A DNA stretch of 64,000 nucleotides from Mytilus galloprovincialis (GCF_965363235.1 NC_134845.1:65129261-65193260); one strand, 5' to 3'; counted from the first letter of the stretch, positions 1 to 11,167 are shown. The notes: generated by a model not told the origin, from the letters alone. Program-made: numbers and translations.

Positions 1-21
1 CGAAAATAGTTTTCAAAGGTA

Positions 22-1074
22 CCAGGGGTGGTGTTCTCAAAGCTATCTTAGGACTAAGACGTGTCCTAAGTCCATTTTATGACAGGTATTTATCCTAAGT
101 CGTGTTCTCGAAGCTCTCCTAATTTACGATATATCGCAGTTTTCTTCCTAACTTTAGGACACCTAATTAGGTGTCTTAAATTAGGTGTCTTAGGATCATC
201 CTATCTTCATTCTAACATAATAAAGTTTGGATTTCGCTTTTTGTTCATTTTTTTACCTGAAAATTAACATGAAATAAAACGCACCATCGGTTTTGACTCG
301 TATATAAAGAAATAATGCATGATTTTAAACTTTGAACTTTGTTTTTACGATTACACGGCTACCAATTTAAGTCTCATTTCAAAACAATTTTCAGTTTAAA
401 TTACAATCCTTTTTGATATAATTTTAGTATTACATTTGAAATCATGGATTTCATTCTTTTCAATCTAATTAAAAACCGATCTCTCATGCAGCTCCCGCAT
501 GGTCAAAAACGACCTGCGACCTCTGGGCTTTTTAGAGGCGACTTCCGACCTGAGAGCCTTCTAAAAACGACCTACGACCTGTAAAATTTAGAAAAAACGA
601 CCTCCGACCGACACCCGTCCTCTGTGTTGGGAAAAAACGACCTGCGACCTGTACATTTCCCTTAAAAACGACCTCTCGACGAATTTAAAAGTGACTATGC
701 GACCTGATGGGGTACCCTGTGGGAGCCTCTCTCATCGTTCCCGTTTTCTGATATGTCGCGTTGGAGCATCAGAAAACGGGAGCGATGAGAGATCGGTTTT
801 TAATTAGATTGAATTCTTTAATTGTAATTATAAAATTCGTAAACAATTTTATTAATTGGTTTATTCATTAATAAATGTTTTATCAAAAAATCAATTTTAC
901 GATTTAAAATTTCGACTTAGGATATGTTTATGACGTCCTAACATAAGATACGTCTGAGATAGCTTCGAGACACAACTTAAGAGTGTCCTAAATTGATCAT
1001 AAGCCCATCCTAAAATTGGTCTTATTTATGACTTAGGACGAATCTTATGATACTTTCGAAAACACCACCCCTGG
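22..1074. mobile_element. Non-autonomous inverted-repeat DNA element, outer member of a nest
   Basis: The ends are inverted copies: CCAGGGGTGGTGTT at 22-35 and its complement ending at 1074, with similarity continuing inward for about 40 bp. Near both ends the motif TCCTAAG and its complement recur many times (for example 46-80, 145-200, 905-1040), a subterminal pattern typical of transposase-dependent passenger elements. No coding capacity is seen, and the short open frame at 79-267 is judged spurious. A second element (461-811) is inserted in its middle. No clear target-site duplication was found. Confidence 0.65.
461..811. mobile_element. MITE nested inside the 22-1074 element
   Basis: About 35 bp of terminal inverted repeat: CAATCTAATTAAAAACCGAT at 461-480 with its complement ending at 811. 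The flanks CATTCTTTT (452-460) and AATTCTTTA (812-820) share ATTCTTT and look like a 9-bp target duplication with two mismatches. Inside, 500-690 holds about eight degenerate copies of ACGACCTGCGACCT. The right end carries a second strong hairpin (CTCTCATCGTTCCCG near 728 against its near complement near 775-791). Non-coding. Confidence 0.72.
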
Positions 1075-1084
1075 CTTTTAATTT

Positions 1085-1165
1085 TATTTGCCAGACGCGC
1101 GTTTCGTCTACATAATACTCATCACTGACGCTCAGATAAAAAAAAGGTAGAAAGCCAAACGAGTG
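1085..1165 (-). repeat. Fragment of dispersed repeat R4 (reverse)
   Basis: Contains GACGCGCGTTTCGTCTAC followed by ACTCATCACTGACGCTC, the reverse complement of a motif seen again at about 15290-15330 and 22760-22900. Short, non-coding dispersed repeat typical of this genome. Confidence 0.5.
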
Positions 1166-1366
1166 TAAATTTGAAATAAATTAATTGAAATTAATGTCTT
1201 CTCCTTTTTTGCAAAGAATACAATTATATGAATAAGAAAGCTCTACAATTGATAACTCCAGACCTACTTTTAACAAAAACACTTCTTACATTGTCTCATG
1301 TAAAATTTTAAAATTTCATCATGAATTATATTACATTATCATGCTGAAAATCATATATTAGTTTAA

Positions 1367-1564
1367 TGAAACATTTCGGTGGGAAGATTATATTTGATAC
1401 ACACAAATGTTCATTTTGAAATGGGAAATTTGTTATAATAAAACAATAATCATAATTGAGAGGTCAAATCAACCCACACTACATTAATATTTCCTTAAAG
1501 CTAGATAATATTTGATCATATTTTCTATTCTTAGCTATTGTTATTTGAAAGTTATGTTCACACA
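1367..1564 (+). promoter_or_regulatory. Upstream region of gene A, conserved with gene B
   Basis: This stretch aligns with 7098-7296 ahead of gene B. The best block is GGTCAAATCAACCCACAC, continuing through ACTACATTAATATTTCCTTAAA (1464-1499 here, 7202-7238 there), followed by a looser match down to the start codon. Conservation in otherwise repeat-filled flanks suggests promoter or 5' leader. An ATG at 1554 opens a 9-codon frame that overlaps the real start at 1565. The same overlapping upstream frame exists in gene B. Confidence 0.5.
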
Positions 1565-4260
1565 ATGTTTTTGGTTTTGGTAACTGTTTTGTTATTCACA
1601 AGAAAATGTTACGGTAAGTTAAATATTTTACATCACCAAAAGAATGCATTTAACTATAAACCGTCTTAGCATTTGTCATTAGAAACCATGCATGTAAGTT
1701 GATTTGCAATTACACTATTCGTTTTTCTTTTGTAACTACAATGATTCAAAGCATGAAAAAGAAAAGGTCTGAAAAGTAAAGCCATAAATGTCTATAGATA
1801 TAGTAAGATGTGGTATGAGTGCCAATGAGACAACTCTCCATCCAGGTCACATTTTATAAAAGTAAACCATTATAGGTCAAAGTACGGTCTTCAACACTGA
1901 ATCATAACGAAAAGAAAACTATAAAGGGCCCCAAAATAATTACTAGTGTAAACCATTTAACGGTCTAATCTTTTAAAAAACCGAGCAACGCGAAAACACT
2001 TATGAAGCAACTCAACAAACGACAACTACTGAACATCAGATTCCTGACTTGGAACAGGTGCAAAAACATGCTACTTTGATTTAGGAAAAATGCAATTAAA
2101 GTTTGAGAACAATTTATTAATTCAAGGAATGGAAATTAAAACTCAACCAGCTTCATGCAGAAAAGGACGATGCTGACTAACCGCATTCGGCAATCCTCGC
2201 GTGAATCCGCTACTCTCCATCTATCCGTTAGATAAAGGTGCGGAATTTACCGAGTTGTGACGAATGAGAATAACCAATGGGTGAAGCCGCTACTCTTCTT
2301 CTATCCGTTAGATAAAGGTACGGAATTTACCGAGTTGTGACGAATGAGAATAACCAATGGGTGAATCCGCTACTCTCCTTCTATCCGTTAGATAAAGGTG
2401 CGGAATTTACCGAGTTGTGACGAATGAGAATAACCAATGGGTGAAGCCGCTACTCTCCTTCTATCCGTTAGATAAAGGTACGGAATTTACCGAGTTGTGA
2501 CGAATGAGAATAACCAATGGGTGAATCCGCTACTCTCCTTCTATCCGTTAGATAAAGGTACGGAATTTGCCGAGTTGTGACGAATGGGAATAACCAATGA
2601 ATAGTTATAAAAAGATCAATGCCGATTTACATCATCACGCAAATGTTCTACTGAATAATATTACTACCCTTGAATCTAAAAACTTGCATACCAAAATTTG
2701 AATTTAGTGTCAGAGCATAAAACTATTATTATTATAATATTTTTATGAATCTGGAATAAAAAGACAAACTGCATCTTTTTACCATCATAGTATCCTAACA
2801 ATAGGGAAATTGGCTAACGCCAAATATACCATGATGATCCATTTAACATTGCCAACACCAATGACATTCAATATGTCTTTTCATCTTTAATTTGAAGCAC
2901 TTACTTAATTTCAATTGTTTTAAAAGATTTAACTGTCTTTAAAAGAAGTTTGACCAGTGCATGTCCCTAAGGAGTGGAGTAACGTTTGGACAACTCAATT
3001 TAACGTGTGTAGTAATAAAAGGTCAGAAAGTTTAGTAATGTGTGCTACACAAGTTAATAAAATCTATTGATTTTCCACAGGTATAGAGTGCATCAAATGT
3101 ACAGACGCTTTTTTGAAGGGATCGTCTACCCCGTTTGTACTACAGAATTTTGATTCAACACACAGACATCCAGAATGTGACAAAGCACATATAGCTAAAC
3201 CGGATTTAGGCGTAACATTGCTACGCTGTTTGGATACTCCTGGTCACGATCAAGTAAACAAGTGTGGACGAATGGTAGGAACGCTGAATGTGTCCATACA
3301 GACCCAATTTGTCGATGTAAAAGGTACCGTTTGAACATTAAATGAAATAATTTCTCTTTTCAAAATCCTCATTTCGCTATCATTGATATCCGTTTTGTTG
3401 ACTGAACTTTTCGTTAAAACAGTAAGTGCGGTATGTGCCCTATAGTGCTTTTGTATACATAATGTCGGTTACTTTAATTTGCTTGAGATTTGTATCGATT
3501 GTCAATTCAAAAAAATAAACGGCAACGTCCAAAATGGGGTTTTTATTTGGGGGGGGGGGGGGGTCATTTACTTACATTGGGACGCATTAAGCCAAGGAAG
3601 TGTCAGTACTAAAAGACGTTCAAATTTTGCACAAGGAAACCTGAAACCACAAACACACATACCATCTACATTCCCGACACATGATCAGCTTGACACTCTC
3701 ATTAATATTTTTACGTTTTATTCAATTTTAATTTCAGATTAAATGATCTCACACAAAGTCAAGTATTTGTTTGAGGTCTGTTTGAAATATAATGTACTGA
3801 ATACTTAATTTTCTATATAAACGTAGAACTAATTTATCTCAATTCAAACGCATATTTAATTCTGAGAAGGATTGTGTTTTTCTTTTTAACCAAATGTCTA
3901 GAGACACTTACAATTATATTTTGTGTTATAGATTTTCCTATACATTTTCTGATCAGAGGATGTTTTGTCGTAGAGAATACATTTAGAGGAGGATGTTACC
4001 GAGACAAACAGATCATTGATCAACAGAGAGGTGTTTTGTCTAATTTTTTCAAAGACATCATGTCTTTGCAATTTGGAGAAGTTGATGCAAAATTATGTGT
4101 AAATAAAGCTAACAGCTCAAGAACATGGGGCACTAATGTCTCAAATTCCAACAATTTAAGCACATGGGGCACTAATGCGTCTAAAAATTACTTATTGCAG
4201 GATTTCCTGATATGCTTGTGTCTTGGTTTTATTCTTTTTATAAATAAAACTATTACATGA
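1565..4260 (+). CDS. Gene A: eight-cysteine secreted/GPI-anchored-like protein, 3 exons, 206 aa
   Basis: Exons 1565-1613, 3081-3323 and 3932-4260; GT-AG borders, both introns phase 1, total 621 nt. Exon 1 is a short hydrophobic signal peptide (MFLVLVTVLLFTRKCYG). Exon 2 begins IECIKC and has cysteines in CxxC, EC, RC and KCG contexts. Exon 3 has RGCFVV, GCYRDK and LCVNK, then a Ser/Asn-rich stalk with several N-glycosylation sites and a hydrophobic end (FLICLCLGFILF) that fits a GPI signal. The stalk holds a 39-bp tandem duplication (TWGTN repeated, near 4123 and 4162) that gene B lacks. An AATAAA at 4243-4248 lies inside the last codons, so cleavage would follow just beyond the stop. Function unknown. 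The closest relative here is gene B. Intron 1 is 1.47 kb and filled by repeats. Confidence 0.8.
1795..2075 (-). repeat. Dispersed repeat R1 (reverse), in intron 1 of gene A
   Basis: Reads AAGATGTGGTATGAGTGCCA, then CAATGAGACAACTCTCC, AGTACGGTCTTCAACACTGA and CCTGACTTGGAACAGGTGCA, the reverse complement of the longer R1 copy at 38080-39880. No coding content. Confidence 0.65.
2201..2600. repeat. 80-bp tandem repeat, five copies
   Basis: Copies begin at 2201, 2281, 2361, 2441 and 2521 with GTGAAKCCGCTACTCT and are over 95% alike. Copies 1, 3 and 5 have GTGAAT, copies 2 and 4 GTGAAG. Position 40 alternates GGTG/GGTA for the first four. A 160-bp dimer is therefore the real recent unit. It lies in intron 1 of gene A. 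Confidence 0.9.
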
Positions 4261-4407
4261 TTGCAAATTAGACAGATCAATCATTTGTAAATGCCTTCCA
4301 CAATTTCAGTCATATGATTGGCTTTTCAAAACCCTTCAAAAATCCAATCAATCAAATGATAATTAAGTTAAATTTTGTCAGAATATATTATCTCTTTTTA
4401 TTTATAA

Positions 4408-4540
4408 AAAAGGAAAATTGTGGAATGATCGCAAATGAAACAACTCTTCACAACAGACGAAATGACACAAAAGTTAACCGACCTTCAACAATGAACGAAG
4501 CCCATACGGCATAGCCAGTTATAAATAGCCCCATAATATG
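4408..4540 (-). repeat. Fragment of dispersed repeat R1 (reverse)
   Basis: Degenerate copy containing GAAACAACTCTTCACAACAG, ACCTTCAACAATGAACGAAG and CATACGGCATAGCCAG in R1 order. Lies just downstream of gene A. Confidence 0.55.
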
Positions 4541-5131
4541 CATTATACTTTTTTTAAACCGTATTCATGGGATTTTGCATCGAAAACCTTTGGACTTCCG
4601 CCGGCGCAGTTGTCCTTTTAGTTCATTGTCAGACATGAACTTCATTATTTGATCAGTTTTATTAGATACACATTAAGTTTTGCTCAGTTATGTTATGTAT
4701 AGCAAAAACGTTACAAAAGCTATGTGAGCTTTCATTTATAAGCTGGAATGTTAAAATAATTGTCTGCTGGTGTGTCAAATAAAAAATGGGCCGTCATTGC
4801 ATGAGGCAATATAAAACAAAAGATAAAACATACACTAATAGAAATTGTTTATGGGACTATCATTTAAAGATAATGCCATGTGGTTTGGTTCCCTATTTGA
4901 AGACAGATATTCTTAGATCACAGAACAGATTTGTGAACAACTTGCTATCATAGGAGCCTACAACGTTGATTTTTTCTGTTCCAGTTTGAAAAATAAATGA
5001 GATGACTCTGTAAAACCACTAAACGCGAAAATAAACGGTGTCGCTTGTGAAAATCCGTTCTATACATGAAAGACGATTCCAAGCAAGATAGGACAAGCGT
5101 TACATAATGGGAAAGAAAGGAAGCCATATAA
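4541..5131. other. Intergenic stretch without recognised features
   Basis: AT-rich spacer between genes A and B. I see no open frame, splice-linked exon or strong repeat in it. Confidence 0.5.
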
Positions 5132-5220
5132 ACACGTATTCAGCTTTTTAAATAATTTTACCACATCACACGAAAACGTACCACGTGAATTAAAAATTAT
5201 TTAAAAAGCTGAATATGTGT
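5132..5220. repeat. Short hairpin element
   Basis: The arms ATTCAGCTTTTTAAATAATT (from 5138) and its complement ending near 5214 enclose about 40 bp. The outer bases ACACGT/ATGTGT extend the match. Looks like a tiny fold-back element. Confidence 0.65.
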
Positions 5221-5345
5221 GGTAAAAGAGTCCCTGGATGATGGTGATTTTAAGATAAGTTTAATGAATACAATCAGAATATAAATACAAACAATCTATA
5301 TACACTTCACTTTTTTATGAATCATCAACTTAAAATAGACTACAT

Positions 5346-5690
5346 AAAATTGAGAATGGAAATGGGGAATGTGTCAAAGAGACAACAACCATAAAGAAGA
5401 CAACAGCAGAAGGTTACCAACAGGCCTTCAATGCAGAGAGAAATTCCCGCACTCGGAGGCGTCCTTCAGCTGGCACCTAAACAAATATATATACTAGTTC
5501 AGTGATAATGAACGCCATACTAAACTCCAAATTGTACACAAGAAACTGAAATATAAAATAATACAAGACTAACAAGGACCAGAGGCTCCTGACTCGGGAC
5601 AGGCGCAAAAATGCGGCGGGGTTAAACATGCTTATGAGATCTCAACCCTCCCTCTATACCTCTAGCGAATGGAGAAAAGTAGACGTATAA
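5346..5690 (+). repeat. Dispersed repeat R2
   Basis: Begins AGAATGGAAATGGGGAATGT, then GTCAAAGAGACAACAAC, a CAGGCCTTCAATGCAG block, CCCGCACTCGGAGGCGTCC and GGGACAGGCGCAAAAATGCG. Shorter pieces recur at 20450, 41165, 53735, 59655 and 60515. Non-coding. Confidence 0.6.
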
Positions 5691-5819
5691 CAATACTCCC
5701 ATTAAAATTCAGTTCAAGAGAATGTCAGAAGATGTAACCAAAGAAAATAAACAAAATGACAATATTACTTATTAGTGAAAAGGCTATAGATGTATGGAGG
5801 TGTGCATCTTAATGGTACC

Positions 5820-6800
5820 CCACGCAACGCAGTTGTGGAGGGTTTAATGTTTTGACCGTCTGTCCGTCCGTCAGTCCTGTTTCTTGTCATTGTAACTCCT
5901 CTAAAACAACACAATATCATAGGAAAATACTATGTATGTGTGCATATCGACAGGAAACTACGATTCTTTTTTTTTTGGAGCTACGCCCCTTTGAACTTAG
6001 TAGCTACAATATACTACTGCAACAGTTTGTCATCGCAACTCCTCTGAAACCACACAACAGAATTTCATGAAACCTTTATACATTTTAAGGACATACTATG
6101 CAGATATGCATATTGACAGGAAATTACGATTTTTTTTTTCTAGAAGTTACGCCCCTTTGAACATACTACTGCAACAGTTTGTCATCGCAACTCCTCTAAA
6201 ACCCCACAACAGAGTATCATGAAACTTTGTAGATAATAAGAGCATACTACGTAGATGTGCATATATACAGGAAATTATGATTCAATTTTTTTAAGAAGTA
6301 CGTCCCTTTGAACATATCTGTTTCAATATACTACTGCAACAGTTTGTCATCGCAACCCCTCTGAAACCATAAAACAGAATTTCATGAAACTTTGTATATA
6401 ATAAGGACATACTACGTAGATGTGCATATCGACAGGAAATTGTGATTCAATTTTTTTAAGAGGTACGTCCCTTTGAACTTATCTGTTTCAATATGCTACT
6501 GCAACGTTTTGTCATCGCAACCCCTCTGAAACCATAAAACAGAATTTCATGAAACTTTGTATATAATAAGGACATACTTCGTGGATTTGCATATCGACAG
6601 GAAATTGTGTTTCAATTTTTTTGTAAGAGTTACGTTCCTTTGATTTTTTTTTTTTGCTTCAATATACCTCTGCAACAGTTTGTCATCGCAAATCCTCTGA
6701 AACCACACAACAGAAATTCATGAAACTTTGCAAGGACATACTATGTAGATGTGCATATGGACAGGTAATTATGATTCATTTTGTTTTCTAACAGTTATTT
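5820..6800 (+). repeat. Tandem array of about 165-bp units, about six copies
   Basis: The motif GTTTGTCATCGCAACTCCTC starts near 6025, 6177, 6342, 6507 and 6678, with a diverged first copy near 5880. Spacing is 152-171 bp. Each unit also carries AGGACATACTA, TGCATATCGACAGGAAATT and ACGCCCCTTTGAAC. The array opens with GTCTGTCCGTCCGTCAGTCC, as in the repeat at 32047. No coding role seen. Confidence 0.8.
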
Positions 6801-7097
6801 TATATCTCAAGTGACAATGTGGGGACGTGGGGTATGTGGGTGCGCTCACTAAGGTTCTTTAATTAACGTAAAACTATACAATTATCTTACTTTGTGGACC
6901 ATCAAAAGAACTGTTTATGCTAGACGTTTTTGATAATACATTCCGAGAATTATATATATATTCATATGGAAATGCATTTCTACAAGTCGCAGATATCTTT
7001 GTCATGAACAATTGACGTGTTCACCATTGTCAGTATGATGAGAGTCATGACGTTTATATGCATTACATAGTCGTTCTTTAAATTATATACTAGTATT

Positions 7098-7296
7098 TTG
7101 GAAACCTTTCGCCGGGAAGAATATACTTGATAAACACAAATATACATTTGAATGAACTTAGAAATGCCACATATGTAATAATATGGTGAGAATCATTGTT
7201 GAGGTCAAATCAACCCACACTACATTAATATTTCCTTAAATTCACATTATCGTGTTCATTCTTAGGTATTGTAATTGGTTTTGTTATGTTCATACG
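7098..7296 (+). promoter_or_regulatory. Upstream region of gene B, conserved with gene A
   Basis: Counterpart of 1367-1564, sharing GAGGTCAAATCAACCCACAC and the following ATTAATATTTCCTTAAA. An upstream ATG at 7286 opens a 9-codon frame that stops at 7312 and overlaps the main start at 7297. The frame reads M-F-x-x-C-x-W-F in both genes. Confidence 0.5.
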
Positions 7297-10200
7297 ATGT
7301 ATTTGGTTTTGATTACAATTTTGTTTTTCACAACAAAAGGTTATGGTAAGAAAAAATTGATTCATTATACTACACTTGTCCTTTCGGGGCAATTTATAGC
7401 TTACTGTTCTGTGTGAGTCAATAGTCCATGTTAAAGGGTATACTTTGACGTATAATTGTTAACTTTTTATACTTTGTGACTTGGATAGAGAGTTAACTCA
7501 TTGGCATTCATACCCCATCTTCTTAATTATATATATACTGTATATAGTACTCAAACCTATATATATGGCGGGTTCAAAATCTATGGTAGATTCCTAATCT
7601 ATGGCTAATGTGACGTTACAAACGCAAAACAACTCAAATTTATGGCTGATTATTGTTTTCTCCAAATCTATGGCAGATCTTGAAATTGCGGTATTTACCG
7701 GGGAAAAGAGTAACATATAACGTCACAGTTGAATAGCGCTATACCGGGTATTACATCGTCGCCGACAATAACGAAGGCGGAACCCAACGATTTGAACTTA
7801 ATTTCTGATGGAGGTATTTCCCTCGACAACTCTTCGCGGATGGTTTAGAGGAAGCTGTAACTTATTACCAGAAAGCGGAACAAAATGTGATGTACAGAGC
7901 GAATCCTATGATGAATAATGCACCACTGTATTAAGTACTGGATATTTTAGAAAAATAGTTATTTGAAAATTAAAACTGTTATCTTTTTTGTTTTGTTTTG
8001 TTTTGTTTTTTTTTATATAGAAAACTACTTACCACTTGTTTTAATGAATTGGTTAAACAGGTATCATGCACATATAAGAAAGTGTTTATTTTTATGTGGC
8101 TCGCATTGTTTTCCATTTGCACAAAATTTGCCATAGATTTGAAAACAACAAAAAATCCGCCATAGATTAGGAAATTACAAAACGTACCATAGATTAGGAT
8201 TGTAAAATATCTGCCATAGATTTGGGATGGTTAACGTTATTTTCCATAGATTTGAAACTCAACATAGATATATGACCTAGATATATACATCAACTAAGTA
8301 CCGCTGAGGAATTTACGTTAAGGAATGAAAAACCACCCCTAAAAATATTATGTTGAGTTTGTTTAATACATTTTGACGATTCGTTGTCATAACTTGAAAT
8401 TTTAAAACAGACATCTTCATGTAAGCAAGAATGAATGAATGATGCCTTTACAAAATAATAACCTTCAGCAAACGCTGAATAACCAATTAATAGTTTTACA
8501 AACTACAACATTTGATACTAAAAACTTTGAAAACTAAAATTTGAATTAGGTATACATTGTCTGATCTGTTCTTAATGAATGGAGCTACATTAGGACAACT
8601 TGATTTAAAGTGTGTAGTATTATAATGTGCAAACATTTAGTAACGTGAGCTTTGTTCGTTAATATAATCTATCAATTTTCAACAGGAATAGAGTGTATCA
8701 AATGTACAGACGCTTTATTGAAGAGTCCGTCTGTCCCGTTTGTGTTACAGCGTTTTGATTCAACGCACAGAAATCCAGAATGCGAAAAAGCACAAACAGC
8801 TAAACCTGATCTAGGCGTTAAATTGCAAAACTGTATGGAAGTTCCTGGTCACGATCAAGTAAATACATGTGGCAGATTGGTTGGAACAGTGAATATTTCC
8901 CTACAGACACACCTTGTTGATGTAAAAGGTACTGTTTCAACATTAAATGAAAAAAAACCTTTATAAATGTCGGGCGCTCAAAGAGATTGCTTCTGTTAAC
9001 CGTCCTCAGTAGTGCTCCACCCAGTATATCTTAAAAAAGGTTGTTTGAAAATGTTAAGAACTACATGAACAGGTGCAACGTTACATAACTTTCTTTTCAA
9101 AAGATATGTATATTGCAATCGTACAATTTTTGAATAATTGGTACTTCAATAGGAAGGATGGTTTATTATTTTGATATTTTTTTTAATTGTTTGTCAAAAT
9201 GTATTTTCGCATTTACCAGATAGCATAAAACAAAATGGTAATAAGTTAAAAATAAGTCTGTGTTACTACTGTTCCACCTGATTTAAGGTGATATGGGTGT
9301 CTTTCGCCATCTTGGGTTGTAAAAAACAGGGAATCTAAGGTCCAGATTTTTAATCAAGTTAGCAAAATTTTATGCAGGAATTCAGATAACTAATGTGAAC
9401 TTGTATTTAAAAGAACAAATTTAAGATTATTACTTATAAATATTAAAATATTTTTACAATTGTAGATTATTTCTGCTTGATTTTTAATATTTTGAAATTG
9501 GCCTTTTAAGGGGAGGTACCTCTAAAATAGTGCATTTTCTGAAGGAATCTTCTTGGAATTTTGCTATTTTGTATTTTTACCGAGAAAAAAAACGCACTGT
9601 GATATTCTTAAAGCATTTTCTCAAAGTTATATCGTCTCGTATTGTATTTTACAATTTTTCATATAGTTTAGCTTAATGATGCTTTTTCCTGTATTATCCC
9701 TACAAAATACGTCATTTTGTCACAAAATATAGATTGAGAAAATGCGCGATGTATCATTTCCATTATATTTTTGAACATATATCAATATATACGTTTTGGC
9801 AAGTATGGACAAATTCTATCATTTTTACTTTAGACTCCCATACCACCTTAATCGACCCTTTTCTATATTGACAAATCCCTGTACAAAGTTTGAAATATGG
9901 CAGTTGTTTTCCATTCGTTTGATGTGTTTTTAAATTTGCCATTTTCTAAAGGACTTTCTACTTCATTTTTTTTTAAATTGGTATTTTTATTATTCTATAT
10001 TTTATGTAGGTACGGTAATTTTCGATCACACACATTCGTAACCCTATTTCACATTTTTAATCCATTATCAAATTGAATGGACATGAAGTAGAATTGTTTA
10101 TCCTGTTCCTGTTTCTAATGGTTTTTGATTTTGGCACTGTTTGACATAAATTAAACCATTTAAAAGTATTTAAAATTACTTAAGAGATTTCGAAAATCAC

Positions 10201-11114
10201 AATGGTCCATAGAAAAGACGACTCAAATACAGAATATAGGTCAACAAAACATTTGACATAAATGTTAATAATGCCAAGCCGAAATGTTTGGGCAAACCAA
10301 TATTCTCTGGAAGCACAATCTAGTACAAAATTCGATCAAGTTTACCTTTTCAAATCTAACATAGAGTTAACATTGACGTTGGATAAGATGGTTGCATTTT
10401 TCTGTTAATAACAGCAGACTATTGTTGTCCTGTGCTTTTGTAAACGACGACGTCGCTGTTTACTTTTGTTTGATATTTGTCTCAGACACGTTTGAAAGGA
10501 TTTTTTGGTTTAATTTCATCAGGAATTCTATAAACCAAAACATTGAAAGCCAAAATGTATAAGTTCTCAGAGACGGTGAACTTCGCAATTTCGTACGTTT
10601 CATTCAGTTTAACTTCATATTGAATTATCTCCCGTTTATTCCAATATTTGCATTGGTCTAACTCAAATAAAGTGACCTTAATAGTCATTTTTCCATGTAA
10701 ACTATAGACTCAGTTCTGAAACTTGAAAAGTATTTTTCACAGTATTAACATTAATTATTATTATTATTATTATTATTATTTCATTTTCTTTTAAACCAAT
10801 GTCTGACGACAATCTCAATCACATTTTATATTATAGATTTTCCTATACATTTCCACATCAGAGGATGTTTCGTAGTACAGAGGACATTAGAAAGAGGATG
10901 TTATCGAAACAAACGGATAATTGATCAACAGAGAGGTGTTTTATCTAACTTCTTCAAAGAAATAATTTCTTCGCAAATCGGAGAAGTTGATGGAAAATTT
11001 TGTGTTAATAAAGCCAACAACTTAAGTACATGGGGCTTTAAAGCGTCAAAAGAATACTTATTACGGAGTTTCGTCATGTGCTTGTTGTGTCATGGTTATA
11101 TTGTTTTTACATAA
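7297..11114 (+). CDS. Gene B: eight-cysteine secreted/GPI-anchored-like protein, 3 exons, 189 aa
   Basis: Exons 7297-7345, 8686-8928 and 10837-11114; phase-1 introns; total 570 nt. The signal exon reads MYLVLITILFFTTKGYG. Exon 2 (IECIKC...ECEK...NCME...TCGRLVG) has the same length as in gene A. Exon 3 carries RGCFVV, RGCYRN, FCVNK, a short Ser/Asn stalk and a hydrophobic tail (SFVMCLLCHGYIVFT), compatible with a GPI signal though two cysteines and a histidine interrupt it. Exon 3 has no early ATG and is recognised only by its match to gene A and its acceptor TTATATTATAG. Intron 1 holds the 7563-8290 element; intron 2 holds a TTAA-flanked element and an unexplained reverse-strand frame. Function unknown. 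Confidence 0.8.
7563..8290. mobile_element. Non-autonomous element with nine subterminal CTATGG motifs
   Basis: Four copies of (A)ATCTATGG or TTATGG lie in the left 120 bp (from about 7577 to 7675). Five copies of CCATAGATTW lie in the right 150 bp (about 8131-8263), all inverted relative to the left set. The extreme ends also match as inverted repeats (GGTTCAAAATCTATGG against its near complement around 8250). The middle is 450 bp of unrelated non-coding DNA. The arrangement fits arrays of transposase-binding sites at both ends. Located in intron 1 of gene B. Confidence 0.65.
9283..9851. mobile_element. TTAA-flanked MITE, 569 bp
   Basis: Starts TTAAGGTGATATGGGTGTC and ends with CCCATACCACCTTAA. 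The TTAA at both ends fits a piggyBac-type target duplication. The same ends occur at 11168-11458 and 48646-48886. Non-coding; sits in intron 2 of gene B. Confidence 0.65.
10482..10688 (-). CDS. Unassigned 68-codon open frame in intron 2 of gene B
   Basis: Reverse-strand frame starting MTIKVTLFELDQ and ending PKNPFKRV. Its composition is protein-like (charged and hydrophobic residues alternate, little low complexity), unlike most random frames here. It is not cysteine-rich and does not resemble the gene family. It could be a small independent gene, an exon, or a scrap of a mobile element. I see no splice partner or promoter, and I do not recognise it. Confidence 0.2.
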   Translation of the reverse strand: MTIKVTLFELDQCKYWNKREIIQYEVKLNETYEIAKFTVSENLYILAFNVLVYRIPDEIKPKNPFKRV

Positions 11115-11167
11115 TTGTAAATCAGACAGGTCATTCATTTATAAATCCCTCCAACAAGTATGGTAAT

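Noticed and set aside
1554-1583. Use of the ATG at 1554 as the start of gene A
   Set aside because: That frame stops after nine codons. Only 1565 gives a signal peptide in phase with exon 2, and the same holds in gene B.
2201-2600. CRISPR-like array
   Set aside because: The copies abut without spacers and the setting is a eukaryotic intron, so it is a simple tandem repeat.
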